A DNA stretch of 64,000 bases from Albula goreensis (taxonomy: Eukaryota > Chordata > Actinopteri > Albuliformes > Albulidae), in NCBI GenBank assembly GCA_022829145.1, contig CM040745.1:21358906-21422905 (forward strand), in the 5' to 3' direction. The position numbers and the translations under genes are program-made. Every line of letters begins with the position of its first letter. Within the stretch, counting starts at the first letter, position 1. Below the pieces are notes generated by a model. The model searched no databases. It was not told the DNA's origin and was given only the letters and a program-made list of their open reading frames with translations. Below, piece by piece: positions 24,401 through 37,266 of the stretch.

Positions 24401-26302
24401 ACCACACACATATATAATATCACACGCTCTGATGGGCAGATCCCTGTGAGGAGCACCAGCTGTGCTCTCAAAGTAAAAAAAAAAAAAAAAAGAAAAAGGA
24501 ATGGGAGTGTGGAGGTCAGAGGCCTATCTCTGATATAGGACCAATACGCTCACTCAGACCAGATTCAAAACTTTAGCTTTAGGTTGGAAAAGCACATGTT
24601 TTTATCCAATCAATTACGACTCATTATGTTGAAGCTGAAAAAATGCTATTACCCATATCAAGTTCTCAGTCCCTATTCAGTCCTACAAGACCAATGTGCC
24701 AAAATTTTCTGGTAGGTACGCTTAAACTATAGGAAGACAGACCTATTTTTCTTTAAGATATCTAAACTGGTTTTGGCTTTCATTTAATTTCTTTCTTCCT
24801 TCCTCAGTACCACTTTTGTGGAGGTCAGCAGTTTGAGAAAGACAGATACGAGACAGACAGAAAGAGGATCCACAGTTAATAGACACACAAGGGCCATAGT
24901 TATGTCTGACCTTGTTGTATGGCCTCATAGCATTTCTCACAATTCATGTTACATGAAGAACGTTTCAATCATGTTGAAATTTTATTAGGGCATCATAGGA
25001 CTGTCCAGTGAACATTGTAGTAATGTAGAAATGTCATAATATGATTTAACCCCTCACACAATTCAATCTACAACATCCCTGTCCAGGCTCACATTCGTAG
25101 GATTTCACTCAATGAAAATGTGTCTGGGACAACATAATGGTGGAAACTTAGGCATGAAATCATGTAGTGTATTCCAGGGATTATGTGCACTTTCCCTGTG
25201 TGCCCACAGTCCTCACTCCCCACCCACCCCAGAAAAGTTCAGCTATCTTACACTCTCAAATCAAGTAACTACCTGAGAGCTTATTTTAGATATGTCATAT
25301 TTATTAGGGTTCATGTATGACTAAATATAAGTTACTGTTAGAGTTCTCACAGCCAAATCCTATTAGTAAACTAGGGATTTTACTTTGAGTGGTTGTATGT
25401 TAACCTGTATCTTGTCATGTTGTTTTGCTTTATATACAATTCATAAAGAGCATGATTGCACTCTCTTATCCTAGCTGTAATGACCTTTATCAGACATGAT
25501 GTAAAATGCATTTCAATTCATATAAAGACATCTATGAATGAGAAACATTCAAAAACACTTGAAATGACAACCAGACCATCTTAAACTTAAAAACTGCACA
25601 ATTCAAAGTGTTCCTAAAAGACTGAGAAAGAACAGGATGAGAGCAATCTCTTCTGAGAGCTGCCGGTGGTAATTATATTACAGCGACTGTAAGATTTGTT
25701 TACATTCCAAAAATGAGTCTGTCACTATTTAAATTGCAAAGAAGGCTTTTAGGGCCCAACTGCCATTTTTCACTGTAATTAGTAAAGCGAGTCTTCTCAA
25801 TGGATTCCAAGTACACTCTGTCCCTTAAACTCCAACGCTGCATGAGGGAGCCGAGGACTGTGTTTATTAATAAGGTCGTGGGTGGATGGTGCAGATTGAT
25901 AAATCTGTTCTACACTAAATGTCATGTTTCTGTACAGCAGCAGTATGAAAGGCACACATCATCAGACATTAAGAACAAAAGTCCACAAGGACCACTTGTG
26001 AAAATGATTAATGACTGTAGTTGGAACCGTTACATTTCTCTGATAAACCTTAAAATAAGCATAAGAAATACCAGTTCAGTAAAGTCACAACTGCATGTCC
26101 CTGAGGTGTGTTGAAATCATGTAAAAGGAAACTGTCTGGTTTTATGTATGTTTAGAAGCAAACAGATGAATATTAACTCTGCTCTGCATTTTCATTTAGT
26201 CAGAGCTGAGCCATTTACAGCAGTTGGCAAATTGTTTGTGTAAATCATTGTTGCAGAAACTAGTGACTGGTTTATGAGAATAAACAATCCTTTGGATAAA
26301 CA
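21485..26302. other. Non-coding stretch, no gene seen
   Basis: No splice-flanked open segment or known domain was seen. An A run of about 17 lies at 24475-24491. The segment 25640-25800 is free of simple repeats and might be conserved regulatory DNA, but this cannot be shown from one sequence. Confidence 0.45.
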
Positions 26303-26342
26303 TCCAGTATGCAGCAATCTTTGTCAATTGCTGCATACTGGA
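26303..26342. repeat. Perfect 16-bp inverted repeat with 8-nt loop
   Basis: TCCAGTATGCAGCAAT (26303-26318) and its exact reverse complement (26327-26342) flank the loop CTTTGTCA. The stem does not extend beyond 16 bp, so it is short for a microRNA precursor. Confidence 0.9.
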
Positions 26343-29300
26343 CAATATTTAATGCTTGGGTAATAAGAACTTGCTTGAATGTTTAGTGGAAGGCTACACA
26401 GGGATATTGGACCTTTGCCATAACGTTCTGCAGAAATATGCCTCCTTGTCAATACTGAAATAGCTCTTGCTTTTCATGGAATTACACTTTTTTTTTCTTT
26501 TTCTTTTTTTTGATGACACGATAGAACACAAGGCATGATCCTTGCTAAGATAAGGGCTAACGTGAGCAGCTCTATGTCAGTGTTCTCCTGGGATATCTGT
26601 AAATCACCAGAAATGAAGGAGAGCTGAGATTGAACATTTGTGTTTTTGCCCACAGCAGGCCACTACGTTGTGGAGAAGAGATTAATTAGCCAAAATTTTG
26701 TCTGAGCTGAGGCAACAGTGAACTGAACACCGTTCAGACCTGAGACTTACAAAACCACCCAACCATAAAGAGGAACTCCCCCTTTTGTCCATTTTTATGA
26801 TGAGAAACATGGTCTGCTAGCAGGCTTTCATCTTGTCTTTTTTGTCCCCCTCCCTCCCCACCACCCATTGGAGAGGAAGTGTTGGTGGTTCCAGGGGACC
26901 TCACTAGCTGGGTATTTTTGCGCATTGCCTGTGGCCATTCCCAGTATTTGTGTTTTTCCACACATCTGACAACCAAAGCCTCGTCTCCCACAGGTTTTAG
27001 TTATATAAGAGGCCAATTAACTGAGATGCTCCTGTTGGGACACAAACAAGCCAGTTTGCACATCAGGTTATTACACAGCTGATTTAAATGTGATGATGAA
27101 GATGTTCAGCCTTTACAATGAATTTATAGCACTGAAGGGTAAAGGGATTTGTCAGTCTTTTTGGTGGATATTGTCTTTCTCCTCGATTTTCACATAGTGA
27201 AGCACTGTGTTACATGACTTGGAGTGATCTTTGAATCTGTAAGCAGCTTTGGATGAAAGTGGCAGTTATGTTGAATAATTTATGTATTGACAGACTCTAG
27301 AATAACTACAATAAAGCTTATCATACCTGGCTTCCTCTAATGCCATTAAAACCAAGGGCTCCTTTTATCATGTAAAATTCCATCCACAAAAGCTTAGCAA
27401 CATGTAACTGGGTGACAGTTTACGATCCTAAACCTGTAAGTGAACTCTGGCCCAAAAGGTTTGCACTGTTCCTAAGCAAAAGAGCTGTTTGATGTAAATC
27501 ACTTACAAATTTTATATTTTAACCTGTACTGCATGATTTTGCCCTCCAACAAAAAACATTATTACAACCTACTGCTAGTCCTTGTTCCTTCTTGTAGTTA
27601 TGTTTTTAATTTTCATGGCATGCCATGGGTGTGCACCATTTGGCATCAGGCTTGATCCACTATTACACAAGCAACAAGGGGGTGCAAACTGCTGAAATCG
27701 AGGGTAAACTGTTAGCATGAGTTGAAAATCATTTGATGTTTCAGTAGAATGATAGCATCAATGGGGAAGAGCTCAGAGGAAGCTGAAGATGTATCACAGT
27801 GGCAGCGTTGTTAGCTCTATACATATCACATTAGCTGTCATCTTACTAAGAGTCAGCAATCAACAACCCTACTCCCAAAAAATGTGAAATCTATCAGCTT
27901 TGCAGATTGCAACTCAAACTTTCAAAGAGGGCATTAAGCAATTTAAGGAGATTCACCAAATTTCATGCAAGTTTCTTCCTTTCATTCCTTTACCCCTTGT
28001 GGTTCACTGCTGCAATGGTTTTTTTTTTGTCTTTCATGTGGTTTTGCCATCAGTCACAACCTAGTACAGCATTTAAACAGTGCTAACGCCTTCCAACAGC
28101 ATTTGGAGTAGTTGATATGTTTAGTGGTGGAGGGCCATTCTTTCAGGAAACAGATTGCAATATAGTAACATTGGGCAAGCAGCACAGTTGCTGCAAAAAA
28201 GATGAGTGATACATTTGTGGTGATAAGATTACAAATTCCATGTTAAATGCATTTTCTAAAATAATTATGTGGTTTTGTTTTGATTGAGGTGTATGACTGA
28301 CAAAGGAATGAAAGATGAAGAAAAAAAGGAATTGGAAGAGGGGTAGAGCATTCTGGGGGTCGGGTGAGCTGACTATGGTCCAAAAGATGCTGAAAAAGAA
28401 GTGCTACAGGCAGGGCATGGCTAGATGTAGTAGGGTTGGGGTGTGGTGACTTGAAATCTTCCAGTATGGATGTGAAATAAAATTAAATCAGTAAATTATG
28501 AAAACAGTGTTTATTTTCCATTTATATTTCTCTCTTAAATATGTACAGTTCAGAACATTCATGCATTGGCTTTCAGGCAGTAAATTCTTATTTTTCTGAT
28601 TGTAGAATGGTAAAATTGAAAATCTGTATTTTAATTTATATAACAATGATTGAATAATGTATATTTACATATAACCAAAATGTAAGTTGTAGAATAATAA
28701 AAAACATTAAAAAACAAACTCATATTTTCATATTGTAGCATTTTTACTCCACATTTTATTTTAGTTTATTTGGAGAATGAAAAGCAGTTAGATTTAGAAG
28801 TGTGTGTCACTTACTGAGAAATGATTTACCTTGTGCTTGAGTGTACACAAATGAGTTAAACTTTGCCGACAAAGTCTTTACTGAGCTTAGGCTGTGTCTC
28901 AACTTCTGTTTTGGAAACTGCATGTTGTGCGTCTTCCTGTCTCAAGTGAGGATTTTTTTTGAGGAGAAAAAAGGTTTTTTTATGAAAGTTTCAAACTGAC
29001 TCACACATCCTCAACTGTCATCTGCCAGACACAATCAGAGCTAGATTATAGGGATGGATGTGAAAGTCAAGTCAGTCACAGAAATGCACAGCAATTCAGT
29101 TGTTTACAATCCACCAAAACAAATCATAAATCTAAAGGATAAGTCAGTGGGGAGAAACAATATTTTTTACATTAAAATCATACCATGGCCTACTAGCCAA
29201 AAACAGTTCAATCATGGTACTCTGACTTTCGTGTCTGTTTGAGTAGTGTCAAGATATTTCTGTTTAATGAAATATAATTCTCATATCCCAACCCTCACTG

Positions 29301-30371
29301 CATGTTTCCTTATTCATAAAGCTAGACTGTGAACAAAGCAATTAGAGTTGTTTGTCTGGCCTTGTACATTCTGACATGGAGTGTTAGCCTAGATAATGTA
29401 GAACCTCTGTCAAAAATAATATTGGGAAGAGCTAAGCATCTCAGGAGGTTTGGTTCTGGACTTCTCAGTACATGTTTTTCTCATTATTGTAAATGATTAT
29501 TCTCTACTTCGCTCCTAACATTTCAGACATATGAGAGTAAAACAATATCTCAGTCATTAAACATTGTTTTGACAGCAGTATCTGTACCTGCAAATAATAA
29601 CAATAAGATAAATCCTTCTAAGGCTGAATAATGCACAAAACCCCCATCCCACCCACTCTAAGAGACAGGACCATTATCTGTCAGGAGATAAGTTAACATT
29701 GTGCAAACAAGCACATTTGTAAACCAGAGGTAATGTAATTTAAACAAGGGAAATTGAGGATGCCAGAACATAAATGTTGTGTACTATTAACAAGAAATCG
29801 GAAACATTGCTGCAATTCCAGATCATAGCCAGGAGAAAACACTCCCTTTCTTGTAGCTCTCAAATCTAATAATGCCTCTTTTCCATTATCTTATTTGATT
29901 TTAGATTTCAGACACCCGCAGAAAAAAAGCAGAATGTTCTAGTGCACCCAACTAACCTGATTATGGCGTGGCTTTGTTCTGCCATGAAAGGCGACCTGAT
30001 TCTGCCCACATGCGCGGTGAAGATCCAGCCACACTGCACTGTTCTCCTCTCTACAGCATCATTAAAACTAGACATGGACAAAATGAAAAAGGGCCGTGTT
30101 CTGATTTGCATGAAATGCTTTCTATTTTCAGAACTAGTGAGGTGTATTCCTCCTACTTGCTTTTCTGTGGACACGATCTTAGCTTTCTTCACAGAGCTAA
30201 AAAACTGTTGCTGCCTTCAAGCAGGGACCCTCAATTATTTACAAGATGAAACTGAGCAAATTAAGAACTCCAACCCAATGTGTATTAAGAAAAAATTAAT
30301 TATCTATTGGGTAGCCATGGGATCAATCTTTTTTATATATTTCGTAAACTCCAACTGCTTTTGTTAACCTT
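26343..30371. other. Non-coding stretch, no gene seen
   Basis: AT-rich non-coding DNA. The longest open frame (29942-30367, 141 codons, plus strand) resembles no family I know and lacks coding character. A faint match to a fish SINE 3' tail (CTGTAAGCAGCTTTGGATGA near 27238) is too weak to call. Confidence 0.45.
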
Positions 30372-30480
30372 TTACCCTTTATTTTACCAGGGGAGTCCCA
30401 TTGAAACAAAAATCTATTACAAGAGAGGCTCAGTTAGAAGATGTTAAAGGCAAAACAATACATTGTAATAAAATGCAAAA
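30372..30480 (+). repeat. Dispersed teleost repeat fragment
   Basis: The run CCCTTTATTTTACCAGGGG, then GAGTCCCATTGAAACAAAAA, TCTATTACAAGAGAGGCTC and an AAAGGCAAAACAATACA-like end, follows the layout of a repeat common in fish introns (TTTATTTAACCAGG-type, recalled from memory). The copy is diverged. The exact family needs a repeat library. Confidence 0.5.
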
Positions 30481-33400
30481 TAAGATATGCAATATGTACA
30501 AATTATGAAGACATTATGACACCAATAAATTATGTGAGTGTAAGTGGATATTTTTGTCACATACAAAACGGATCACGATTTTGAACCTTATACAGAATCC
30601 CCTACATTTTAATTTAATTATTAGAGTCTGTTCAAACAGTTTAAGACATAAAATAGTGAGATTTTGAAAAGAATCAAATGAGCACTGATACACCACACTT
30701 ATATAAATTTCTAAACTGTGTATAAGCATATTTGCTATTGATTTCCAGAGTCTCTAAGTCTAAAGCATCACACAGTGTACATGCATATAGTCTCTTCTGC
30801 CGATCTGAAATTTTGTTCCCAGCCCTTGCATAAAGACATAAATGTTTGTGTGAAGGCGGATGGATGCTGGCACAAGGCCCTTCCTCTGCAGTGCAAGGTG
30901 GTTTAATTGGATAGAGGAGGAGGGAGATTAATGGAATCTATCCCCAGCCCGTGGCCAATCCCGTTAAACGCACCAAGGAGCGGTAGCGCAAGAGCGCTTG
31001 CTCTGCTTCCAAGTTCATCCTTTCCAAAAAAAAGAAAAAAGAATTTGCAGAGTGACAGGGCCCTCTTGGCACCCAGTCCCAGCAACCCGCTCCCCCATGC
31101 ATTCAAGACATCTCTTATCTCTCACTCCTTTCTCTTCCTGCCAGCGTGCCTTTCACTGATTTCCTCCTTTTAATCAAACTCAATTGGATTTCCATTCCCT
31201 TTTATTTCCAGTGTCAGTCAGAATTAGCAAAGCTCATAATCACACCATAGGTCAGAGAAGAAAAGTGAAAATAAAGAAGGGAACTAAACAAGAATAGTTC
31301 TAGAGGAAAACAGAATTCAGGTTAAGATCCAAGTCATCATAGGAGATAAATCAGTTCACCTGAAGCTGGCTGCTGAAAGCAGTTTGAGGTGGACCATAGC
31401 ATAGGTTAATGTACAACCTACATTACAAAAATCTGCTGTGCCAAATTGTCCGGTTGAACTACACAGCACTCCAGCCTAAACTGGCTCTACTCTGGGAGGA
31501 GATTTCCAGATTTTATTTTACATTCATTTAAAAGTTTAATGCTCAAAATGTGCTGTGGATGTAGCTACCTGCTTGTGCCACTGCTTTGAATACAACCCAG
31601 TGATTCAGATTGGCCACTGCCTCTCTGTTTACGCTGTTGCAGGTAGTTGCACCTCCTCATCACGTAGGCCTACAGGGGGCAGGGAACCTCACGACAGACT
31701 GCAATACTCAGTGGCTCACAGAGAACAGTGATACAGCTCACGGTGCTGGAGAGTGACCGGCAGACCCTGGCTCCCCAGGCCTTAATTAAAAGGTAGTCAC
31801 GCAGTTGCCCTCCATGGCCTCTAAACAATATCACTGTTTCTGTCACATTGTGTGTGTAGACATGAAACAAACTTTGTGTGAGTGTGTGTGTAAAGATGTC
31901 ATCAAAGTAAAGAATGGTTTTACATAAACTGGATAAACGTTCAAAGTAAGTTCAGTATGGCAATGTCCTTTTCATCTAATAAAATTAATGAATAAGGTAA
32001 ACATCCTACAATCTGGCTGCAGAATCCTAGAATAAATGAGTTATTATTGTGCAACTGTACAATCATCCCAATGGTTATGCCTTATCAGAAGAACTCTGGA
32101 TCTTTTTGCTGTATACATTCACACTGTGATTGCACATGGCATTCCCCACATATTCCTGGAGATGGACATTTCAAAGAAAACAAGTGGCACACAGTCAACT
32201 TTACCATTAGCATCATGCTGCTTAAGGGATGCCAAATACACAAAACCCCGCTAATCCTTTGACAACACCAGTGTGCTTTGGCACCAGAGGGATGGGTTTT
32301 TGTGAGAGTAACAGCTTAAATGCCGTACCTTTCCTTCAGCACAACAGAAGCCATTTGGGACTGTGGTATCCATAGTAACAGAGGATTATCATGTCTTACA
32401 TAACCATGCCTATGCATTTAAACTCTCTGCATGAACTACAGTGCATCGGTTGTGTAACTGCAGTAGGATGCATCTTGGAGGCATGTTTGTTGTGAGGAAG
32501 CGTCGTGCTTTGAGTGTAGAGCCACTGGTGGTGTTCCTCCTCTTTTTTAATTTAGGCTTTTTTGAGTCACCTTTCCCCATGGAATACTACCGTTTTTCTC
32601 CACAGGCATGGATCAGTGGCTTGGTAGCCTAAACCTCACCTTTAACCCTAACCCCAACCCAAGTCTTATTCCTAATGTTTGCCAAAACCCTAAACCTCAA
32701 ATTATTCACACACTTTAAAAGGCAGATGGCCATACATTACATAAATCACACAAATAGCAGTTCACTTTACCTATGAAATTACAGTGTGAGTGCACAAGTG
32801 TACAAGTCACGTTGTCTAATGTGTAATATAAGATAAAAACACAGCATAGTCATGATATATGTGAGACCGGAAATGTTGATTGACCCCAAGACTCATGCAG
32901 CAGCATATTTACCAGTAAATCTCTCTCTCCGGCAGCACACTCACAGTTCAGTGTGCCACGCGTAATAGCTTCAGACTGTGGTCTCTTAGCCACACTAAAT
33001 TACAAGAAACAAAGTGCTATTAATGTGACTGTTGGTCTGAACCAGCTCTTGCTTTGCCTTTTGTGTGTATTTGGGTTCCTTCCAGAACATGCCATCTGTT
33101 AGTCTTTGTTAATTATACAGCACTGCGCTGCATATAATCCTTACTATCGGTCTGGCACTGGAATGCAGCGTTTTCTTTAAGGGATTTTTTTACTTCAGCA
33201 AAAACAAAGAGCTCTCTGTCAGCCACATGAGTTGGTAAGAGGAAACATAGCCCACACATGAGAATGATGAAGATAACAAGGAAGACATTAGGCTACACTC
33301 CCCAGAGATCGTGTACAGCTCCATTGTGTGTACCTGCACTAGGAATGCAGGATCTCGTCCAGGAGTAATCTAGCTGATTCATATGTAACCTGTTCTGATT

Positions 33401-35517
33401 GTGCCTGTAAGTATGCATCCATATGAAAATGATTTCTACGAAATAACCCCCCCACAACCACCACCACAAGATGTGCGCACAGACACAATTACCACCCTGC
33501 ACACCCACACATCTCCCCGTGCACTCCTCCTCCCTCCCACAATGCATCCCATGCATTCCTCATGATTTTGTGTCTTTATCTTCTACAGCTCCCTGATGCT
33601 GGATATGGCAGTGGTGGGGCTGCATGAGGCTGGAGTGTGTAGCCCGAGTTTAATCACCTGCCAGTCTCAGGCACAGCACACCTCACCTGGGAGCTGCCAT
33701 CAAATGGCATAATTACATCTGCTCGGAGATCAGAAGGCATTAAGGCAACCAAATAAGCAGACCATCAGCTCCAGCAGAGGAGGATTTTATTAGCAGTTTA
33801 TACTGAGGTAAAACGTGTTAAATAACAGCATTAACAATCTCACCACAGAGGGCACACAGTCAACAGTCTGATGCTTAATATCACTTTTTAGAACATGTAT
33901 TCCCTGCAGAGATGTAAATTTGAAATGACAGTCTTTATTCAAGACCATCTGAAAGATTGTTAAGATGTATCTCTCCATTACAGCTTAAATTAGAACATTA
34001 GCATCCTGTCCATTAAGAAAAAATGAATGATATGGGTAGTACAACTTGACCTATGGTGTAAACTTGTATACCATGTATTCAAAGTGAGTCCATTTTAGGC
34101 TTCAATAATCTTATTACATGGAAATCAATGAGAGACATAAGGTTAGATTTTACAGTCATTCACTCAACTGAAAAGCAACTTTTGAAAAAACATTTTGTCC
34201 TTCACTTGCCAAAATGACATTGCAGGATTAGTGATACTTGAACAACATTAAGACTTTTTTAACACCCACATTTTGTTTGGCAAAATCATTTAAGGGAATG
34301 AAAAAGAGCTGTCTCTGTTAAGAAAAAATTCTACACTTTGTTGCTAACAGGAACAGAACTGAAACTGTTTGCATAAATGGTACTTGTCAGCCTTCCATTA
34401 GCAATTTATAGCATGTGTTATTTCCCACAGGAATATAACACAGGTACTTCTGTAATTACACTCAGTAATTACACATAGGAACATAGGGGAGCAGGTACAC
34501 GAGTTTGCCATGATATGAAAAGAGATTTGTCCAAATCTGATGAGTGTCTAGCGTGTCATTTTTTTTTTCAACTTATCTGCAGTGACAATGTGAAAGTACT
34601 TCCAACCCTTTCATTTCACAACCATTTTGTATTCACACATTTTAAAAGTGTGAATTGCATTTGCCAAAGACTTTTTTCTGTACTGAAAGAAATTATAGGG
34701 CATGCTTTTCTTGAGGAACTAAAGCTTGGTTTTAAGGTCTGGAGTCTTATTCCATGCCGCATTTCTGGAAGGGAAAATGTGACAGTAAAAACAAATAGAG
34801 CATAGCTGTAAGGCCAATGGCATGGGATCACATATCATTCTCTCCACCACTGTGTGTGTAACATGCACCACAAACTCTATGCTCCGAAGGAAACACAGGC
34901 CTGTCCCACAGTCAGGAAACCAGACTCCAGACCCAAACAGCTTGAGATTTTCTATGCTTTTTCACCTGGTTTTTTTTGCACTTATGCTTTACTTATGTTT
35001 GACATCAGCGATTCAACCTGCTTTAAAGTTCACAAAAACATAAGACCACGAGAACACTTTATGTTGGCTATATATTGCAGTCACCCATAAGCAGTATCAT
35101 TTGAACAGCTCTCCAGTTTGTCTGTCTCAATTCCATATACCAGGTAACATGCATAGTGTGATGCACTGCCTGAACAATGATTCAATGCCTTATTGAATTA
35201 ACAGAAGGGGAATCGCTGAGTTCTGTCCAGTGTTGCGTGCCTCTTCTGAAATAGTTATGTCACTATCTCAGTCCTACAAGAATAGAAGCTTGCTAGAGGG
35301 GTGGGGCTGCAAACAGTTTCTAAAGGTAATATTTGTATGTACAACTTGGATAGCTGACTTTGCAAAAACAGTGATCACAATATAACAAAAATTCTGTCTG
35401 GATGAAATAATGGAAAAACAATTATTTTGACCAGATGGAGTCTATAAAAAATTCAAATCCAGTACCTCCACTGAAAAGACTTGTCATTCTTTAGATATAT
35501 TTACACACATAAATACA
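30481..35517. other. Non-coding stretch, no gene seen
   Basis: No exon is supported. The segments 30900-31140 and 33640-33740 have higher sequence complexity and could be conserved elements. A short telomere-like tract lies at 32637-32695. Confidence 0.45.
32637..32695. repeat. Short degenerate telomere-like (CCCTAA) tract
   Basis: CACCTTTAACCCTAACCCC, then AACCC and, further on, CCCTAAACC: a few imperfect CCCTAA-type units. It is too short and degenerate to be a telomere and is best read as an interstitial simple repeat. Confidence 0.5.
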
Positions 35518-35519
35518 TA

Positions 35520-35738
35520 CAGTCCCTGACAAAAGTCTTGTCGCTTATCTAAGTTGTAGGAACAAACAAATAATAACTTGACTTGTAGTTGATCAATTGG
35601 AATCAGAAATGGCTTATATGAAAGGCAAAGGCCACTAGATGATGCTTATTATACCAAAATAAAGTCTCATATCATTCATTGAGTTTTATCATTTAATTAG
35701 GACAGAAAGGTCAGATTTTGCTTGGACAAAAGTCTTGT
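35520..35738 (+). repeat. Left terminal inverted repeat of the Tc1-like element
   Basis: 219-bp repeat with the direct-repeat motif GACAAAAGTCTTGT at 35528-35541 (outer) and about 35725-35738 (inner). These are the probable transposase binding sites. Confidence 0.92.
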
Positions 35739-35874
35739 GTCTTTAAATGATTCAAACAATCACAGATTAGAGCTTCATCTGTGAAAATACTGAATTAAAA
35801 CATTCCCAGGTGTGTATAAAAAGAACCCCAGCACACCAGACCTTCATGTGAAGTGCAACCTGACCTCTCACAAC

Positions 35875-37011
35875 ATGCCAAAGATTCAACCACAGACCAA
35901 AGTGCTGATCATCAAGAGCCTGAAGACCAAGTCTGCTGCTGAGGTGGCAGACATCTTCAATGTAGCCAAACATCAAGTGGAAAGGATAAGAAAAAGATTT
36001 GAAGAAACTGGTGAAGTTCATGACAAGCCCAGGTCAGGCAGACCCCGTAAGACAACTGTTCGAGAGGACCGTTTGTTGCTTCGACAGTCCAGGGCCAGCC
36101 ATTTTTCAACTGCACCAGGGCTACATGAGAATTTGTCAGCAGAAACCCCTGTATCTACAAGAACAGCTTGTCGAATTCTCTCACACAGTGGTCTCCATGC
36201 CCAAATTAGTGCTCACAAACCAGCATTAAACAGAAGACAACTAAAAAATCATGTTGCATTTGCCAAGGCCCACAGCTTGAGAAAGGATGGACAGTGGAAA
36301 TGTGGCAGAAGGTTTTTTTTTCTGATGAATCATCCATTGAACTGTATCCCAATCGCCACAAATACTGCAGAAGACCTGTTGGAACCCGCATGGACCCAAG
36401 ATTTCAAAGAAAACAGTCAAGTTTTGTTGAGGAAAATCCATGGTTTGGGTTACATCCAGTATGGGGATGTGCAAGAGATCTGCAGAGTGGATGGCAACAT
36501 CAACAGCCTGAAGTATCAAGAAATTCTTGCTTCCCATTACATTCCAAACCACAAGAGAGGGCAAATTCTTCAGCAGGATGGTGCTCCTTCTCATACTTCA
36601 GCCTCCACATCAAAGTTCCTGAAAGTGAAGAAGGTCAAGGTGCTCCAGGATTGGCCAGCCCAGTCACCAGACATGAACATTATTGAGCATGTCTGGGGTA
36701 AGATGATGAAGGAGGCTTGGAAGATGAAACCAAAGAATCTTGAACTCTGGGAGTCCTGCAAGACTGCTTTCTTTGCTATTCCAGATGACTTCATCAATAA
36801 GTTATTTGAGTCATTGCCGAGACGTATGGATGCAGTCCTCCAAGCTCATGGGAGTCATACACAATATTCTTTTTTCCAAGGCACCATGACTTCATGTTCT
36901 GATGTTATTGCAGCATGTTTGTGTATTCAGAATAAAGTACAATTTCTACCATACATATTTTTGTATGCGACAAGACTTTTGTCCAAGCAAAATCTGACCT
37001 TTCTGTCCTAA
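35875..37011 (+). pseudogene. Tc1-like DD35E transposase, frameshifted
   Basis: This is the DNA transposase of the surrounding element. The start chosen is the ATG at 35875 (MPKIQPQTKVLIIKSL). The open frame runs 21 codons further upstream to 35812, but Tc1 transposases begin at this motif. Residues 1-50 look like the first helix-turn-helix of the paired-like DNA-binding domain, and GRPRK (about 55-59) is the usual linker. The second catalytic Asp (QQDGAPSHT, residue 235) and the Glu (SPDMNIIEHVW, residue 271) are in frame with 35 residues between them. The first catalytic Asp, in FFSDES (codon at 36324-36326), is in a different frame. The reading frame leaves at about 36265-36288 and returns at about 36400-36450, so two compensating indels scramble roughly 45 residues. 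At 378 codons it is longer than a typical Tc1 protein (about 340), because the frame continues into the right inverted repeat. It is presumed inactive. Confidence 0.9.
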
Positions 37012-37186
37012 TTAAATGATAAAACTCAATGAATGATACAAGACTTTATTTTGGTATAATAAGCATCATCTAGAGGCCTTTGTCTTTCATATAAACCATT
37101 TCTGATTCCAATTGATCAACTACAAGTCAAGTTATTATTTGTTTGTTCCTACAACTTGGATAAACAACAAGACTTTTGTCAGGGAC

Positions 37187-37188
<2 letters not shown>
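36970..37188 (-). repeat. Right terminal inverted repeat of the Tc1-like element
   Basis: 219 bp, about 96% identical to the reverse complement of the left repeat, with the same outer and inner direct-repeat motifs. Confidence 0.92.
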
Positions 37189-37191
<3 letters not shown>

Positions 37192-37264
<73 letters not shown>

Positions 37265-37266
37265 CA
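37192..37266. repeat. (TA)n microsatellite next to the transposon
   Basis: About 33 AT/TA units start two bases after the transposon's target-site TA and end in TATACATACA. The left flank of the element has no such tract. Confidence 0.95.

Larger units (their letters stand above)
35520..37188 (+). mobile_element. Tc1/mariner transposon with IR/DR-type 219-bp inverted repeats
   Basis: This is a complete 1669-bp element bounded by TA at 35518-35519 and 37189-37190, the target duplication of Tc1/mariner elements. Its ends read CAGTCCCTGACAAAAGTCTT. The inverted repeats (35520-35738 and 36970-37188) differ at only about 8 of 219 positions. The motif GACAAAAGTCTTGT occurs at both the outer and inner end of each repeat, the IR/DR layout known from Sleeping Beauty-like elements. 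It encodes one transposase, now frameshifted. The high similarity of the repeats points to a recent insertion. Spacing of the catalytic residues (35 between the second Asp and Glu) suggests a DD35E family such as Traveler; that name is inferred, not proven. Confidence 0.95.

Noticed and set aside
26303..26342. microRNA precursor
   Set aside because: The stem is only 16 bp and does not extend; no known microRNA sequence is recognised.
29942..30367. 141-codon plus-strand frame
   Set aside because: No domain, no flanking signals; it ends at the edge of a dispersed repeat, and length alone is not convincing in 64 kb.
36294..36686. 130-codon frame inside the transposon as a separate gene
   Set aside because: It is the frameshifted middle part of the same transposase, holding the first catalytic Asp.
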